From MRBY01 sp943371005 (GTDB lineage Bacteria; Cyanobacteriota; Cyanobacteriia; Cyanobacteriales; MRBY01), in assembly GCA_943371005.1 (NCBI GenBank), contig CALRTB020000002.1, positions 124,001 through 188,000 on the forward strand: a stretch of DNA of 64,000 nucleotides, given 5' to 3'. Within the stretch, counting starts at the first letter, position 1; every line of letters starts with the position of its first letter. Shown piece by piece: positions 27,420 to 36,928 of the stretch. A program made the position numbers and the translations under genes. The notes under the pieces were generated by a model that was not told the DNA's origin, searched no databases, and worked only from the letters and a program-made list of their open reading frames with translations.

Positions 27420-28931
27420 GTGTTAAATACCCTTGATCTAAAGCGAACCCTGGCAAAGGACACCTACAAAGAGCAATTAGAGGAGCTGATGCAGCAGTTG
27501 CGGTCTCTACAAAATGCCTGTTGGCAGCACCAGTTACCCGTGACGGTTGTCCTAGAAGGCTGGGCAGCGGCAGGTAAGGGCGCTTTGGTCAAAAAAATGA
27601 CCAACTACATGGATCCCCGGGGGTTTTCGGTGTTACCGATCTTCGAACCCTCAGCCCGCGAAAAACAATATCCATTGCTCTGGCGATTTTGGCATAAGCT
27701 CCCGGCGAAGGGCAGTATTGCTTTTTTCTACCACAGTTGGTACACCCATGTGCTCGAAGATCGCCTGTTTGAGCGGGTTAATCCGGTGGACGTGCCCCTG
27801 GTGATGCGAGAAATTAATGCCTTTGAGCGGCAGTTGGTGGATGATGGCATGGCGATCGCCAAATTTTGGATTCATCTGTCGCAAAAAGAATTAAAAAAAC
27901 GCCTCAAAACTGCCGAAGCTGACGAATTAGAAGCCTGGCGAGTGCGTCCTGAAGATTGGCAACAAGCGAAAAACTACAAAGAATATCGGCACCTCGCAGA
28001 GGAAATGTTGATCTACACCAGTACCGGGGCCGCTCCCTGGATCCTCGTCGAGGGCAATGATTACCGTTGGTCGGAAATAAAGGTGCTGTCCCAACTGGTG
28101 GCAACCATTGTCGAAGCCCTAGATCGTCGCAAAATCACCATCCCTGAGGCGGTTCATATCCGTCCCCAAGCCCAACTTTTACCCACAGAACCGGACTTTC
28201 TCGCCAAGGTGGATTTAAGCCTAGAACTAGACGACAAAGACTACAAAAAACGTCTCCGGGCAGCCCAAATTAAATTACGGCAACTGCAACTCAAGATCCA
28301 CCAAGAAAAATTACCGGTGCTGCTGCTGTTTGAAGGCTGGGATGCCGCTGGAAAAGGGGGCGCCATTAAACGGTTAACCGATGTCCTCGATCCCCGCAGT
28401 TATAAAGTCGATGCCTTTGGTGCCCCCACTGAAGAGGAAAACCGTTACCATTACCTCTGGCGTTTTTCCCGTCATTTACCTGGTATGGGGACGATTGGAA
28501 TTTTCGACCGCAGTTGGTATGGGCGGGTTTTGGTCGAACGGGTTGAAGGCTTTGCGACGGAAGCAGAATGGAAGCGGGCCTACCGCGAAATTAATGAGTT
28601 TGAAGCTCAGCTGATCCACAAGGGTTATGTGCTCGTAAAATTTTGGCTCCACATTGACCCAGATGAACAGTTAAAACGCTTTGAGCAACGGCAGGACAAT
28701 ATTTTCAAAAAATATAAGTTAACCGACGAAGATTGGCGCAACCGAGAAAAATGGGGTCAATATGCGGTGGCCATTAATCAGGCGATCGCCCGCACCAGCA
28801 CCCCTGCCGCCCCCTGGACGATCGTCCCAGCCAACGACAAACTTTATGCCCGTGTTTTCGTGATTGAGACCGTGATCGAAGCCATTGAGTACAAGCTCAA
28901 ACGTCTAAAAAATGGTGAGGCCATTGTCTAA
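27420..28931 (+). CDS. pap: Polyphosphate:AMP phosphotransferase (two-domain PPK2)
   Basis: This enzyme uses polyphosphate to phosphorylate AMP to ADP. The protein is two PPK2 domains in tandem. The first has EGWAAAGKGALVKKM, the second EGWDAAGKGGAIKRL. The C-terminal copy keeps the Walker A Asp and the DRSWYGRVLVERVEGF box, while the N-terminal copy has Ala there and YHSWYTHVLEDRLF. That matches the known case in which only the C-terminal half is catalytic. The start is uncertain. The GTG at 27420 gives 503 residues beginning VLNTLDLKRTLAK, close to known relatives. The frame is open to a GTG at 27369 that overlaps an AGGAGG, and a TTG lies at 27402. Confidence 0.9.
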   Translation: MLNTLDLKRTLAKDTYKEQLEELMQQLRSLQNACWQHQLPVTVVLEGWAAAGKGALVKKMTNYMDPRGFSVLPIFEPSAREKQYPLLWRFWHKLPAKGSIAFFYHSWYTHVLEDRLFERVNPVDVPLVMREINAFERQLVDDGMAIAKFWIHLSQKELKKRLKTAEADELEAWRVRPEDWQQAKNYKEYRHLAEEMLIYTSTGAAPWILVEGNDYRWSEIKVLSQLVATIVEALDRRKITIPEAVHIRPQAQLLPTEPDFLAKVDLSLELDDKDYKKRLRAAQIKLRQLQLKIHQEKLPVLLLFEGWDAAGKGGAIKRLTDVLDPRSYKVDAFGAPTEEENRYHYLWRFSRHLPGMGTIGIFDRSWYGRVLVERVEGFATEAEWKRAYREINEFEAQLIHKGYVLVKFWLHIDPDEQLKRFEQRQDNIFKKYKLTDEDWRNREKWGQYAVAINQAIARTSTPAAPWTIVPANDKLYARVFVIETVIEAIEYKLKRLKNGEAIV

Positions 28932-28941
28932 ATAATTAATA

Positions 28942-28965
28942 AAGCCGTCCCCGAGGAACGGCCTT
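28942..28965. terminator. Hairpin between pap and the DUF3386 gene
   Basis: An imperfect inverted repeat AAGCCGTCC / GGAACGGCCTT just after the pap stop. Neither side has a long T run, so it is at best a weak terminator. Confidence 0.35.
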
Positions 28966-29022
28966 GTGTTGACTTGAGATGGATGATCACCAAGCGAAAA
29001 ATAAGATTGCCTAGATCAATTC

Positions 29023-29661
29023 CTAGAATTGGATATCAGTGAAGGTAAACACTTTGTTGTCAACTTCTTGTTCGTTCTCTAGGTAGGTAATTTCTCGGCG
29101 GGTGAGGACATAGTAACCGCCAATTTTTTCAAAGCTATCCCGGAAAAGGCTCTTGCCTGCTTTGGGTTCTTTGGTGGCTGCATCAAAATAGACGGAGTCG
29201 TAGCCCAAAGAAAGATAACCTTCATCGGTATTGAGCACGTCAAAGGTATTGATATTGACGATGATGTCGCGAATTTTGCGGTTTACAAAGGTAACGACAT
29301 TATTTTTGATTTTGTAGGAATTCCCCATGGAAGCGCCAGTTACTTGGATTTCCTGGGCACCATCGGCAAACTTTTCGCCAAATTCAAAGCTATTTTTGCC
29401 GTGGCTGTCTTCAAAGGAACGTCGCACCCGGTGGACAGTAATTTCCCACAGTTGACCTTCGATTTCTTTTTTCGCCGCTTCAGCCTCGATTCCCGTGACC
29501 TCAAAGGACATATCGGCTTTGATGGCTACTTTGCCGGTGTAGCTCTGGTCGCCGTGGGTAAAGGTGACGGTGGCAGTAAAGCCGGGAAAATCTTGATCCC
29601 AGGTGTAACGGTTTTCGTAGGCGGCCCGAAAGGCATCTTGGGCGGTGAGAGTCTGTGTCAT
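29023..29661 (-). CDS. DUF3386-family protein
   Basis: A 212-residue soluble protein of the DUF3386 family, found mainly in cyanobacteria and plants. The start MTQTLTAQDAFRAAYENRY and the internal YTWDQDFPGFTATVTF and RRSFEDSHGKNSFEFGE are characteristic. It looks beta-rich and has no catalytic motif I recognise. No signal peptide or membrane segment is visible. The function is unknown; cell-wide conservation in phototrophs suggests a housekeeping role. It is convergent with pap and sits next to a 239-base spacer with the EamA gene. Confidence 0.75.
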   Translation of the reverse strand: MTQTLTAQDAFRAAYENRYTWDQDFPGFTATVTFTHGDQSYTGKVAIKADMSFEVTGIEAEAAKKEIEGQLWEITVHRVRRSFEDSHGKNSFEFGEKFADGAQEIQVTGASMGNSYKIKNNVVTFVNRKIRDIIVNINTFDVLNTDEGYLSLGYDSVYFDAATKEPKAGKSLFRDSFEKIGGYYVLTRREITYLENEQEVDNKVFTFTDIQF

Positions 29662-29900
29662 AGTGTGCTCCAGCGCTTGTATGTGATCACTGTTACTTAA
29701 ACCTTTCTAAGATAACAGGTTCGTCTAATCACAGTAAATTAATAGTAAGTTTTTTCAATATTATTGAGAATTTTGTCAGGTATTTTTGGGTAGCTATATC
29801 GTCTTTGATTTTGTCGGGGACTAGCGCGAGGGGTTTTCGGGGGTTAACTTACATAGGTTGGTCTCTATGGCCTATTTTTTATATCGTCTAAAAAACTTCG

Positions 29901-30746
29901 ATGAGTCCTGTACTGCAATTGGCGATCGCCACCCTGATTTTGGGAACCTCCGGCGTCTTTATCAAACTAGCCGCTTTGTCTCCCCTCGTGATGACCTTTT
30001 TCCGGGCGGGCATTCCCCTAATCTTCGTCTCAGGCTTATTCCTCTACCGCCGGGAGCCACTCTTTTGGGGGGCAACTCCCTTTCTCTTCCTAATCTCCTT
30101 TCTCGATGCCGTGCGGGGGCTATGCTACATCATTGGTTTTAGCTATGCCGACCTCAGCAGTGCCGTCGTGATTCTCTACACCTGGCCCCTCTTTACAACC
30201 CTATTGAGTTGGATTTTTCTCAAAGAAACAATTCCCCGTCGCAACCTTTGGCTTTTGCCCTGCTTCATTTTAGGAATCGTCGTGATCTACGCTGATAGTG
30301 AAATTAGCCTATCAAGTCGAAGCTTTTTGGGCCTGACCAGCGTGCTCATTGCTGCTATTTTGGTTGCCTCTACCGTGGTGATGTACAAAGTTAAAGCCGC
30401 TGATTTTTCGGTGTATCGCCTGATTTTTTACCAAAATCTTGTGGCTGGCGTCGTTTCTTTTCCGTTTCTGCTGGGGACTCAACCTTGGCCCAACCTGTTT
30501 CAGCTCACCATGGGAGGAATTTACGGCATTTCCATCGGGATTGTTGGCTTTATGCTGTTTTTCTCTGCCCTCAGTAAACTCAAAGCTTCGACCACAGCTC
30601 TCCTCTGCTATCTGGAAATTTTAAGCACCATTATTTGTGGCATTGTCTTTTTCCAGGAAGAACTTTCGGCCAATATCCTCCTGGGAGCCTCTCTAATTCT
30701 GGGAGGCAGTTTCTGTTTGAAAAAAACCAGTGATGTTGCTCCCTAG
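29901..30746 (+). CDS. EamA/DMT-superfamily transporter
   Basis: A 281-residue membrane protein with about ten hydrophobic segments arranged as two EamA repeats. Examples are VLQLAIATLILGTSGVFIKL at the start and FLGLTSVLIAAILVASTVVM in the second half. The C-terminal IVFFQEELSANILLGASLIL is the usual closing EamA helix. Such transporters export amino acids, nucleotides or other metabolites, and the substrate cannot be inferred. The ATG start is at 29901. The 3' end overlaps convergent recG by 4 bases. Confidence 0.88.
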   Translation: MSPVLQLAIATLILGTSGVFIKLAALSPLVMTFFRAGIPLIFVSGLFLYRREPLFWGATPFLFLISFLDAVRGLCYIIGFSYADLSSAVVILYTWPLFTTLLSWIFLKETIPRRNLWLLPCFILGIVVIYADSEISLSSRSFLGLTSVLIAAILVASTVVMYKVKAADFSVYRLIFYQNLVAGVVSFPFLLGTQPWPNLFQLTMGGIYGISIGIVGFMLFFSALSKLKASTTALLCYLEILSTIICGIVFFQEELSANILLGASLILGGSFCLKKTSDVAP

Positions 30747-33211
30747 GTAAGTACGTCAGCCCCCAGCAATTTTTGGTATTTGCGTTGGAGTTCCTGTTGC
30801 ATCAGAGGATATTGCTCTAGGAGAGGATCGACTTTAAGGAGTTGTTCTGCCGCTTGTCGAGCAACTAAGAGCACTTCTTGGTCTTCTGTGAGGCTGGCTA
30901 GGGCAAAATCCGGTAGACCCGATTGTTTCGTCCCGAGCACTTCCCCTGGCCCCCGCAGGCGTAGATCCATTTCTGAGATAAAAAAACCGTCGGTGGATTG
31001 TTCTAAAACCCGCAGACGGGTTTGGGAATCAGGATTTTTACTATTGGTGACGAGCAAACAGTGGGACTGGTGAGAACCCCGACCGACGCGGCCCCGCAAT
31101 TGGTGCAACTGGGAGAGGCCAAAGCGTTCGGCATTTTCGATTAGCATCACCGTCGCATTGGGCACATCAACCCCCACTTCGATCACGGTGGTGGAGACAA
31201 TGATGTGGTCTTGGTTGTCGCGGAAAGCGTTGAGGGCGGCATCTTTTTCCTCAGATTTCATTCGTCCATGCAGTAGGCCCACGTTAAAGCTTTTGAAAAC
31301 TTGCTCAGAAAGCCTTTGGTGTTCGGCGACGGCGGCCTTGGCTTCGAGTTTTTCGGATTCTTCGATCAGCGGGAAAATCACGTAGGCTTGGCGACCCTGA
31401 GCCACTTCTCGCTTGATCAACTCATAGGCTTTGTGGCGATCGCCTCCTTTAATCACCCGCGTATCGATGGGTTGGCGACCGGGGGGCAACTCATCAATTT
31501 GACTCACATCCAAATCTCCGTGGAGGGTGAGGGCCAAGCTGCGGGGAATTGGTGTCGCAGTCATGGTCAGGACGTGGGGCGCTTTCCCCTTGGCGAGGAG
31601 TCTCCCCCGCTGTTGGACGCCGAAGCGGTGCTGTTCATCGATCACCACCAAACCGAGATTTTGGAACTGTACCGGATCTTCAATCAGGGCGTGGGTGCCG
31701 ACAAGGACTTTAAGTTCTCCCGTTTGCAGTTGGCTGTGGATCTCCCGGCGTTTTTTCGTTTTCGTCGAACCCGTGAGCAGTTCAACAGGCAGATGGAGCA
31801 GGTTAAACCAGCCCACCAATTTCCGGTAATGCTGTTCGGCGAGGACTTCAGTGGGGGCCATCAGGGCTGCTTGGTAGCCGGACTGGATCGCGGCGAGGAT
31901 CGCAAAGACGGCCACCACAGTTTTTCCGGCCCCTACATCCCCCTGGACGAGGCGATTCATCGGCGTTGACTGGGCCAGATCGGCGAGGATTTCGTTGATC
32001 ACCCGTTGCTGGGCGTTGGTGAGTTGGAAGGGCAGGAGTTTTTCAAACCGCTCGATCAGTTCCCCTTGGGGAATAAACACAGCGCTTTTTTGGCTGGCTT
32101 TCTCTTGTTGCCGCCGTTGGAGGAAACCCAGTTGCAAGTAGAAAAATTCATCGAACACCAACCGTTGCCGCGCCCGCTGGAGAATCTCCGCATTTTCTGG
32201 GAAATGAATATTGGCGATCGCCTGTTGGAGTTTCATCAAGTTGTGTTGCTCCCGAAAGGCTGTGGGCAAAGCATCTTTTAGTTGGTCAATGGCGGGCATG
32301 GAGTTGATTACCACTTTCCGAATTAGATCAGCCGGAACCCCTTCGGTGAGGGGATAAACTGGGAGAACGCGCCCAATTTTTAATGATTTAATGTCTGCGC
32401 CACTGCTGTCGAGCACCTCAATTTCTGGATTATCAAGAGTCAAGCCATATTTATTTTTTTTCACAAGACCCGACGCGGCGATCGCCACCCCCTGGGGATA
32501 TTGCCGTTTCATTTTTTCTTGCCAACCCCGATTACTGTAACGGGTGCCAGCATAGAAACGACTGAGCTTAATGCGGCCGCTACTATCCCGCAACCAAAGC
32601 TCAAAAATACTCAATTTCTGATTTTTCGGGCTGGTAAAGATATTACAACGCACCACATAACCCACCAGGGTCACTGTTTCTCCCGCTTCTAAGTCGGCGA
32701 TTTTGACCTGCTTGGCATAGTCGATGTGCTGTCGGGGGTAGTAAAACAACGCATCTCGCACTGTTTCCAAACCGAGCTTTGCCAATTGATTGCTGCGTTT
32801 CGGCCCAACGCCAGGCAAATACATCAACGGTTGATCTAGGGTAAGGCCTCGGCCATAGGTCGAACGACTGGCTTTTTTCTCACAGACCGATTGGGTGCGG
32901 GGCACTTTCGCTTTGGGGGCACTCTGGCTTGGTTGTTCTAGGTCTTGTTTAAGTTGCTGCAAAAAACTTCTCGCCCCAGCCACCAAAAGACGGCGATCGC
33001 CCAAGGTTGCCATGGGGTAATCGGCAAATTTCTGGGCAAATGCCTGCCACCGTCGCCGCTGATCCGGATCAATCCCCGCCGGAGGGACGGCCCCAAAACT
33101 AAGGCAGAGAAATTCGCTAAACCGATGCTGATGGCCCTGGAGATCCTGGAAACCCCGTTCTGCTTCGATGGATAAGGCTTTTTGTAATCGCAAAAAATCC
33201 GGCTGATTCAT
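30743..33211 (-). CDS. recG: ATP-dependent DNA helicase RecG
   Basis: RecG remodels stalled replication forks and Holliday junctions. The 822-residue protein has an extra N-terminal cyanobacterial segment of about 110 residues. The wedge/OB domain follows (LMYLPGVGPKRSNQLAKLGL, then TVTLVGYVV). The helicase core shows Walker A GDVGAGKTVVAVFA, DEQHRFG as motif II, and TATPIPRSLALTLHG as motif III. Motif V/VI is in TTVIEVGVDVPNA and LHQLRGRVGRGSHQS. It is about 130 residues longer than E. coli RecG (693), as expected for this lineage. It is convergent with the EamA gene. Confidence 0.95.
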   Translation of the reverse strand: MNQPDFLRLQKALSIEAERGFQDLQGHQHRFSEFLCLSFGAVPPAGIDPDQRRRWQAFAQKFADYPMATLGDRRLLVAGARSFLQQLKQDLEQPSQSAPKAKVPRTQSVCEKKASRSTYGRGLTLDQPLMYLPGVGPKRSNQLAKLGLETVRDALFYYPRQHIDYAKQVKIADLEAGETVTLVGYVVRCNIFTSPKNQKLSIFELWLRDSSGRIKLSRFYAGTRYSNRGWQEKMKRQYPQGVAIAASGLVKKNKYGLTLDNPEIEVLDSSGADIKSLKIGRVLPVYPLTEGVPADLIRKVVINSMPAIDQLKDALPTAFREQHNLMKLQQAIANIHFPENAEILQRARQRLVFDEFFYLQLGFLQRRQQEKASQKSAVFIPQGELIERFEKLLPFQLTNAQQRVINEILADLAQSTPMNRLVQGDVGAGKTVVAVFAILAAIQSGYQAALMAPTEVLAEQHYRKLVGWFNLLHLPVELLTGSTKTKKRREIHSQLQTGELKVLVGTHALIEDPVQFQNLGLVVIDEQHRFGVQQRGRLLAKGKAPHVLTMTATPIPRSLALTLHGDLDVSQIDELPPGRQPIDTRVIKGGDRHKAYELIKREVAQGRQAYVIFPLIEESEKLEAKAAVAEHQRLSEQVFKSFNVGLLHGRMKSEEKDAALNAFRDNQDHIIVSTTVIEVGVDVPNATVMLIENAERFGLSQLHQLRGRVGRGSHQSHCLLVTNSKNPDSQTRLRVLEQSTDGFFISEMDLRLRGPGEVLGTKQSGLPDFALASLTEDQEVLLVARQAAEQLLKVDPLLEQYPLMQQELQRKYQKLLGADVLT

Positions 33212-33362
33212 AGCACCATAGACAAAAAACGAAGGCCAACCCCTCTAGGAAACATTAAACCTTATCTGCTAATAAGCTTGTACCGCAACAGGAACGCTAA
33301 CGGCGATCGCCTGCCTAAATTTTGCCTACTACAATGGGGCTATCAGATTTACATCATCAGCA

Positions 33363-33947
33363 ATGATCGCCAACGTCAACTTACTACCCAAGATGACTCC
33401 AGAGGAATACCTCGACTGGGAAGCCACCCAGGAGCTCCGGTATGAGTACATTGATGGCGAAATTATTGCGATGACTGGCGGTAGTGTTAATCACGGTAGG
33501 ATTTATCTAAATTTATACGCGGCATTACGCTCCCATCTTGAAAAACGGGGCTGTGAGGCCTTTGTCGCCGATGTCAAAGTGCAGGATCAGAAAAATCAGC
33601 GGTACTTTTATCCGGATCTGATAGTGACCTGCCATCCTGACGACCGTCGCAACAATCAGTTTATTCAACATCCCACAGTGATTGTAGAAGTCCTTTCTCC
33701 GAGCACAGCCAACTATGACCAAAGCCGTAAGCTGAAGCTCTATCGGCAAATCCCCAGCCTCCAGGAATACATCTTGATTGATAGTCAACAAATTTCCGTT
33801 GCCCTTTACCAACGACAATCGGGGCGGATGTGGGGTTACAGCGACTACGGCCCCGACGAAACCTTTTGGCTCCCTAGCATCGAATTTGAATGTGCCGTGG
33901 CTGATGTTTATGAGAATGCGATCTTCGAGACCCTTGATGATGAGTAG
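33363..33947 (+). CDS. Uma2-family (DUF820) putative endonuclease
   Basis: A 194-residue protein of the Uma2/DUF820 family, which is expanded in cyanobacteria and adopts a PD-(D/E)xK fold. The start MTPEEYLDWEATQELRYEYI gives the family MTxEEY and the conserved Glu in YEYIDGEI. The nuclease-type core is FYPDLIVTC, then VIVEVLSPSTANYDQSRKLK. Catalysis has not been shown for most family members, and physiological targets are unknown. It stands alone with a short AT-rich leader. Many paralogues per genome are normal. Confidence 0.88.
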   Translation: MIANVNLLPKMTPEEYLDWEATQELRYEYIDGEIIAMTGGSVNHGRIYLNLYAALRSHLEKRGCEAFVADVKVQDQKNQRYFYPDLIVTCHPDDRRNNQFIQHPTVIVEVLSPSTANYDQSRKLKLYRQIPSLQEYILIDSQQISVALYQRQSGRMWGYSDYGPDETFWLPSIEFECAVADVYENAIFETLDDE

Positions 33948-34018
33948 AAAGGCGATCGCCTCCACCCAAAAAAACCAAAATATTAGATGATGGTCTGTGC
34001 TGTCTGTTTCCTTGGCCG

Positions 34019-34639
34019 ATGACTCGCACCCTCTATCTCCACGGCTTTGCTTCTAGTCCCCAATCCCGCAAAGCCCAGTATTTCGCCGCAAATATCCCTG
34101 ATCTCATCATTCCCGACCTCAACCAAGAGGATTTTGGCAGCCTAACCATTTCCCGACAACTGGCGCAGCTTAAACCCCTGCTCACAGAACCCAGTTACAT
34201 CATCGGCTCTAGCCTGGGAGGACTGACAGCGGCTATTTTGGCGGAACAATGCCCAGAACAGGTCAAAAAAATTGTTTTACTGGCCCCAGCTTTCCAATTC
34301 ACCAGCAATTGGCGTCGCCGTTTAGGAGAAACCACCATTACCCAATGGCAACAGGAAATCTATCTCCCAGTTTTTCACTATAGTTATCAAAAAGAAATCC
34401 CTCTCCACTACAACTTTTTTCAAGATGCGGAAACTTACGCCAATTATGCATTCAAAAACAAAACGTCAACGCTAATTCTCCATGGGATTCATGATGAAAC
34501 AGTCCCTATCCAAGTCAGCGAAAATTATTCTCATAATCGACCCTGGACAAAGCTGATTTACCTCGACAGTGACCACAGCTTAGGCAATTGTTTAGAAACT
34601 CTTTTACAAGAAACAAAACAGTTTTTATTTGAGGGTTAA
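34019..34639 (+). CDS. YqiA/YcfP-family alpha/beta hydrolase
   Basis: A 206-residue alpha/beta-hydrolase resembling E. coli YqiA. The start YLHGFASSPQSRKAQYF is characteristic. The nucleophile elbow GSSLGGLTA holds the serine, LHGIHDETVPI the aspartate and SDHSLGN the histidine. An esterase activity is likely but the substrate is unknown. The gene ends 3 bases before the LpxB-related gene, strongly suggesting one operon. No signal peptide is present. Confidence 0.82.
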   Translation: MTRTLYLHGFASSPQSRKAQYFAANIPDLIIPDLNQEDFGSLTISRQLAQLKPLLTEPSYIIGSSLGGLTAAILAEQCPEQVKKIVLLAPAFQFTSNWRRRLGETTITQWQQEIYLPVFHYSYQKEIPLHYNFFQDAETYANYAFKNKTSTLILHGIHDETVPIQVSENYSHNRPWTKLIYLDSDHSLGNCLETLLQETKQFLFEG

Positions 34640-34642
34640 CGG

Positions 34643-35881
34643 ATGCGAATTCTATGTCTCAGCAATGGCCATGGGGAAGATGCGATCGCCGTTCAAATCC
34701 TCAGTGCCATCCAAACCCAAAACCCGGAAACAAGCCTTGCTGCACTGCCTATCGTTGGTACAGGCCATGCCTACCAAAAATTAGATATTCCAATCATTGG
34801 CCGCACCCAACAAATGCCATCTGGGGGGTTTGTTTATATGGACAATCGTCAATTAATGCGGGATCTCAAAGGGGGTTTACTGCAGCTCACTTGGCAACAA
34901 TATCAGGCTGTGAAACGCTGGAAAAATCAAGGAAAAGAAAAGTCCTTAATTCTTGCGGTGGGTGATATTGTCCCCCTTATTTTTGCCTGGCTCAGTGGGT
35001 GTCAATATGCTTTTGTGGGGACAGCAAAGTCAGAATATTATTTGCGCGATCGCCAGGGAAATTGGCTCCCGAAAACCTCTGCCCTCGAAAAGTGGTTTGG
35101 GTCAGTTTATTTGCCTTGGGAACGGTGGCTGCTCAGTCGAAAAAATTGTGTCGCTGTCTATCCGCGCGATCGCCTCACCACTGATGTTTTAACAACCTAC
35201 AAGATTCCCGCCGTAAATTTAGGCAACCCAATGATGGATGGCCTCGAACCTCCTGAAAATTTGCCCCAGAAGGAAACAAAACAAACTTTGACCTTTGTCT
35301 TGCTGCCCGGTTCGCGCCCCCCGGAAGCCCTGCACAATTGGCAAAAAATTCTCCAAGCCGCACAATTATTTGTGGAAAAGTACCAGGCGGTGAATTTTAT
35401 TGCGGCGATCGCCCCTAGTCTCGACCCAGGAGAATTCTTCGACTGTTTGTCCTCTTTAGGTTGGCAAAAACTCGATTCCCAGCCCACTGAACTCACGTTT
35501 GGTGATCCTGAAGCCCAGGTTTTCCAGCAAAATAAAGCTCAGCTTGTCTTCACCCAACATCGCTATGCCGAAAGTTTGCACTGTGCTGATTTGGCGATCG
35601 CCATGGCGGGTACGGCCACCGAACAATTTGTTGGCCTTGGAAAGCCTGCTTTGACCATCGTCGGTGCTGGCCCTCAATTTACCCCGGCCTTCGCTGAGGC
35701 CCAAACCCGGCTCCTGGGAGAATCCGTGCTTCTTTGTTCTCGCCCCAAAGCCGTTCCTGACAAAGTGGATTTTCTGCTGAGTCATCCTGATTTACTCCAG
35801 GCGATCGCCATCAACGGCCAGGAACGCATGGGTACGGCTGGTGCAGCGAACCGTATCGCTAGTCATCTTTTGGCACTTTAA
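34643..35881 (+). CDS. Lipid-A-disaccharide synthase-related protein (TIGR03492-like)
   Basis: A 412-residue protein resembling LpxB glycosyltransferases but of the separate cyanobacterial/plastid-associated TIGR03492 type. The start RILCLSNGHGEDAIAVQIL and later LPGSRPPEALHNWQKILQAA and AIAMAGTATEQFVGLGKPAL align with the LpxB nucleotide-sugar fold. The actual substrate is unknown. Cyanobacteria have a separate LpxB, so it should not be called lpxB. It follows the YqiA-like gene after 3 bases. Confidence 0.82.
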   Translation: MRILCLSNGHGEDAIAVQILSAIQTQNPETSLAALPIVGTGHAYQKLDIPIIGRTQQMPSGGFVYMDNRQLMRDLKGGLLQLTWQQYQAVKRWKNQGKEKSLILAVGDIVPLIFAWLSGCQYAFVGTAKSEYYLRDRQGNWLPKTSALEKWFGSVYLPWERWLLSRKNCVAVYPRDRLTTDVLTTYKIPAVNLGNPMMDGLEPPENLPQKETKQTLTFVLLPGSRPPEALHNWQKILQAAQLFVEKYQAVNFIAAIAPSLDPGEFFDCLSSLGWQKLDSQPTELTFGDPEAQVFQQNKAQLVFTQHRYAESLHCADLAIAMAGTATEQFVGLGKPALTIVGAGPQFTPAFAEAQTRLLGESVLLCSRPKAVPDKVDFLLSHPDLLQAIAINGQERMGTAGAANRIASHLLAL

Positions 35882-35900
35882 TATTTAGAAAAGAAACAAC

Positions 35901-36284
35901 CTAAACGGGATTGAGGCGTGGGAAACGATTTTCTGCTTGGAGCGCCTGATAAAAAGCTGTCACCTCTGCCATGGGCAACTGTTGCAAACTGGCGAGCAGC
36001 ACCTCTCCCTGCTGAATAAAGTCCACGAGATTCAGGCCACCATAAACTTCTTCTTCCGTCTGGCGGAGGCGGCGCAGTCCTTCTCCCATGAGAATTGTCG
36101 CGCCCCTGAGATTATCATTACTGAGGTGATAACAAGCCACGGCAATTTGCAAAATACCTTGGTAAAGAGACTTTTCTGGCTCCATAGCCTCAAACCACAG
36201 AGCCTCAAGGGTATCGTGGCACGCATAAAACTGTTGAGTGTTTAGTTGCTCTACCCCCACGAAAAAAGTCTCTGGAATCGTCAT
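35901..36284 (-). CDS. DUF309-family protein
   Basis: A 127-residue helical protein of the DUF309 family. The signature HDTLEALWFEAMEPEKSLYQG is seen in ACHDTLEALW at about residue 21, followed by YQGILQIAVACYHLSNDNLRG. Conserved His, Glu and Tyr suggest a helical pocket, but the function is unknown. It lies 5 bases after the end of ftrC on the same strand, so it is probably co-transcribed with it. Confidence 0.8.
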   Translation of the reverse strand: MTIPETFFVGVEQLNTQQFYACHDTLEALWFEAMEPEKSLYQGILQIAVACYHLSNDNLRGATILMGEGLRRLRQTEEEVYGGLNLVDFIQQGEVLLASLQQLPMAEVTAFYQALQAENRFPRLNPV

Positions 36285-36289
36285 CGGCT

Positions 36290-36649
36290 CTATCCTTTCA
36301 TGCTCGCCGCTACTTCTTTGACGTAATCCAGTTCGATCTCTTGTTTATCACCAGCGAAGTCATTATCTTCGGTGATAAAAAGCATACAATGGCAGTCATT
36401 GCGCTCCCGCATGGGGACACAGGGGCAGTTCCAGAAAGCGTTGTCAACTTCCGCCTTTTTGTCTTCGTAATGGCGACAGGGACAGAGTGGTGCGCCCAAT
36501 TCTTCTTTATGCCTGGCGAGGCCCTCGATTACAACTGCAGTTACCGAAGGATCGACACAAAAGTAAGTACCTGTGCGCTGGGCATATTTTTCGGCAAAGT
36601 TTTTCATCAACTCTAAAGCCTTATCGGAAGCATTGTTCTCAGCAGTCAT
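36290..36649 (-). CDS. ftrC: Ferredoxin:thioredoxin reductase, catalytic subunit
   Basis: FTR passes electrons from photoreduced ferredoxin to thioredoxin, controlling carbon metabolism in the light. The 119-residue catalytic chain has all the redox cysteines: CPCRHYE, then CPCVPMRE, then CHCMLF. These hold the 4Fe-4S cluster and the active-site disulfide. The ATG at 36649 (MTAENNASDKALELMKNFA) matches the family. The frame is open further upstream to 36748, but that would add an unusual 33-residue extension. The variable subunit gene is not nearby. DUF309 follows after 5 bases. Confidence 0.95.
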   Translation of the reverse strand: MTAENNASDKALELMKNFAEKYAQRTGTYFCVDPSVTAVVIEGLARHKEELGAPLCPCRHYEDKKAEVDNAFWNCPCVPMRERNDCHCMLFITEDNDFAGDKQEIELDYVKEVAASMKG

Positions 36650-36928
36650 CGCGGTATTTTCTGGTGTATGGGACTGTTTATACGATAGTACGCTTTCGTG
36701 AATTTCCTCAACTGCTTGGGGTCTGTGCCCTGGAAACTTCGCTAGCATTTAAGGAGTCATATTATTCAACGGGCGATCGCCTGGGGGGCATTCCTCGCCG
36801 ACGGTCTCCTCGTCCAGCGTCTAGCAATAAATATTGGCGAAAACCCTTGATTTCCGGCCGAAATCACGAGATTTGTCTGCTGAAGCGTTTGTATGAATAT
36901 TGACTTTTGCTGTAGTGAGGTTTGAGCA

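Noticed and set aside
29675..29695. GTGATCAC palindrome as a CRP-binding site before the DUF3386 gene
   Set aside because: Only one TGTGA half fits; the second half and spacing do not match the CRP consensus.
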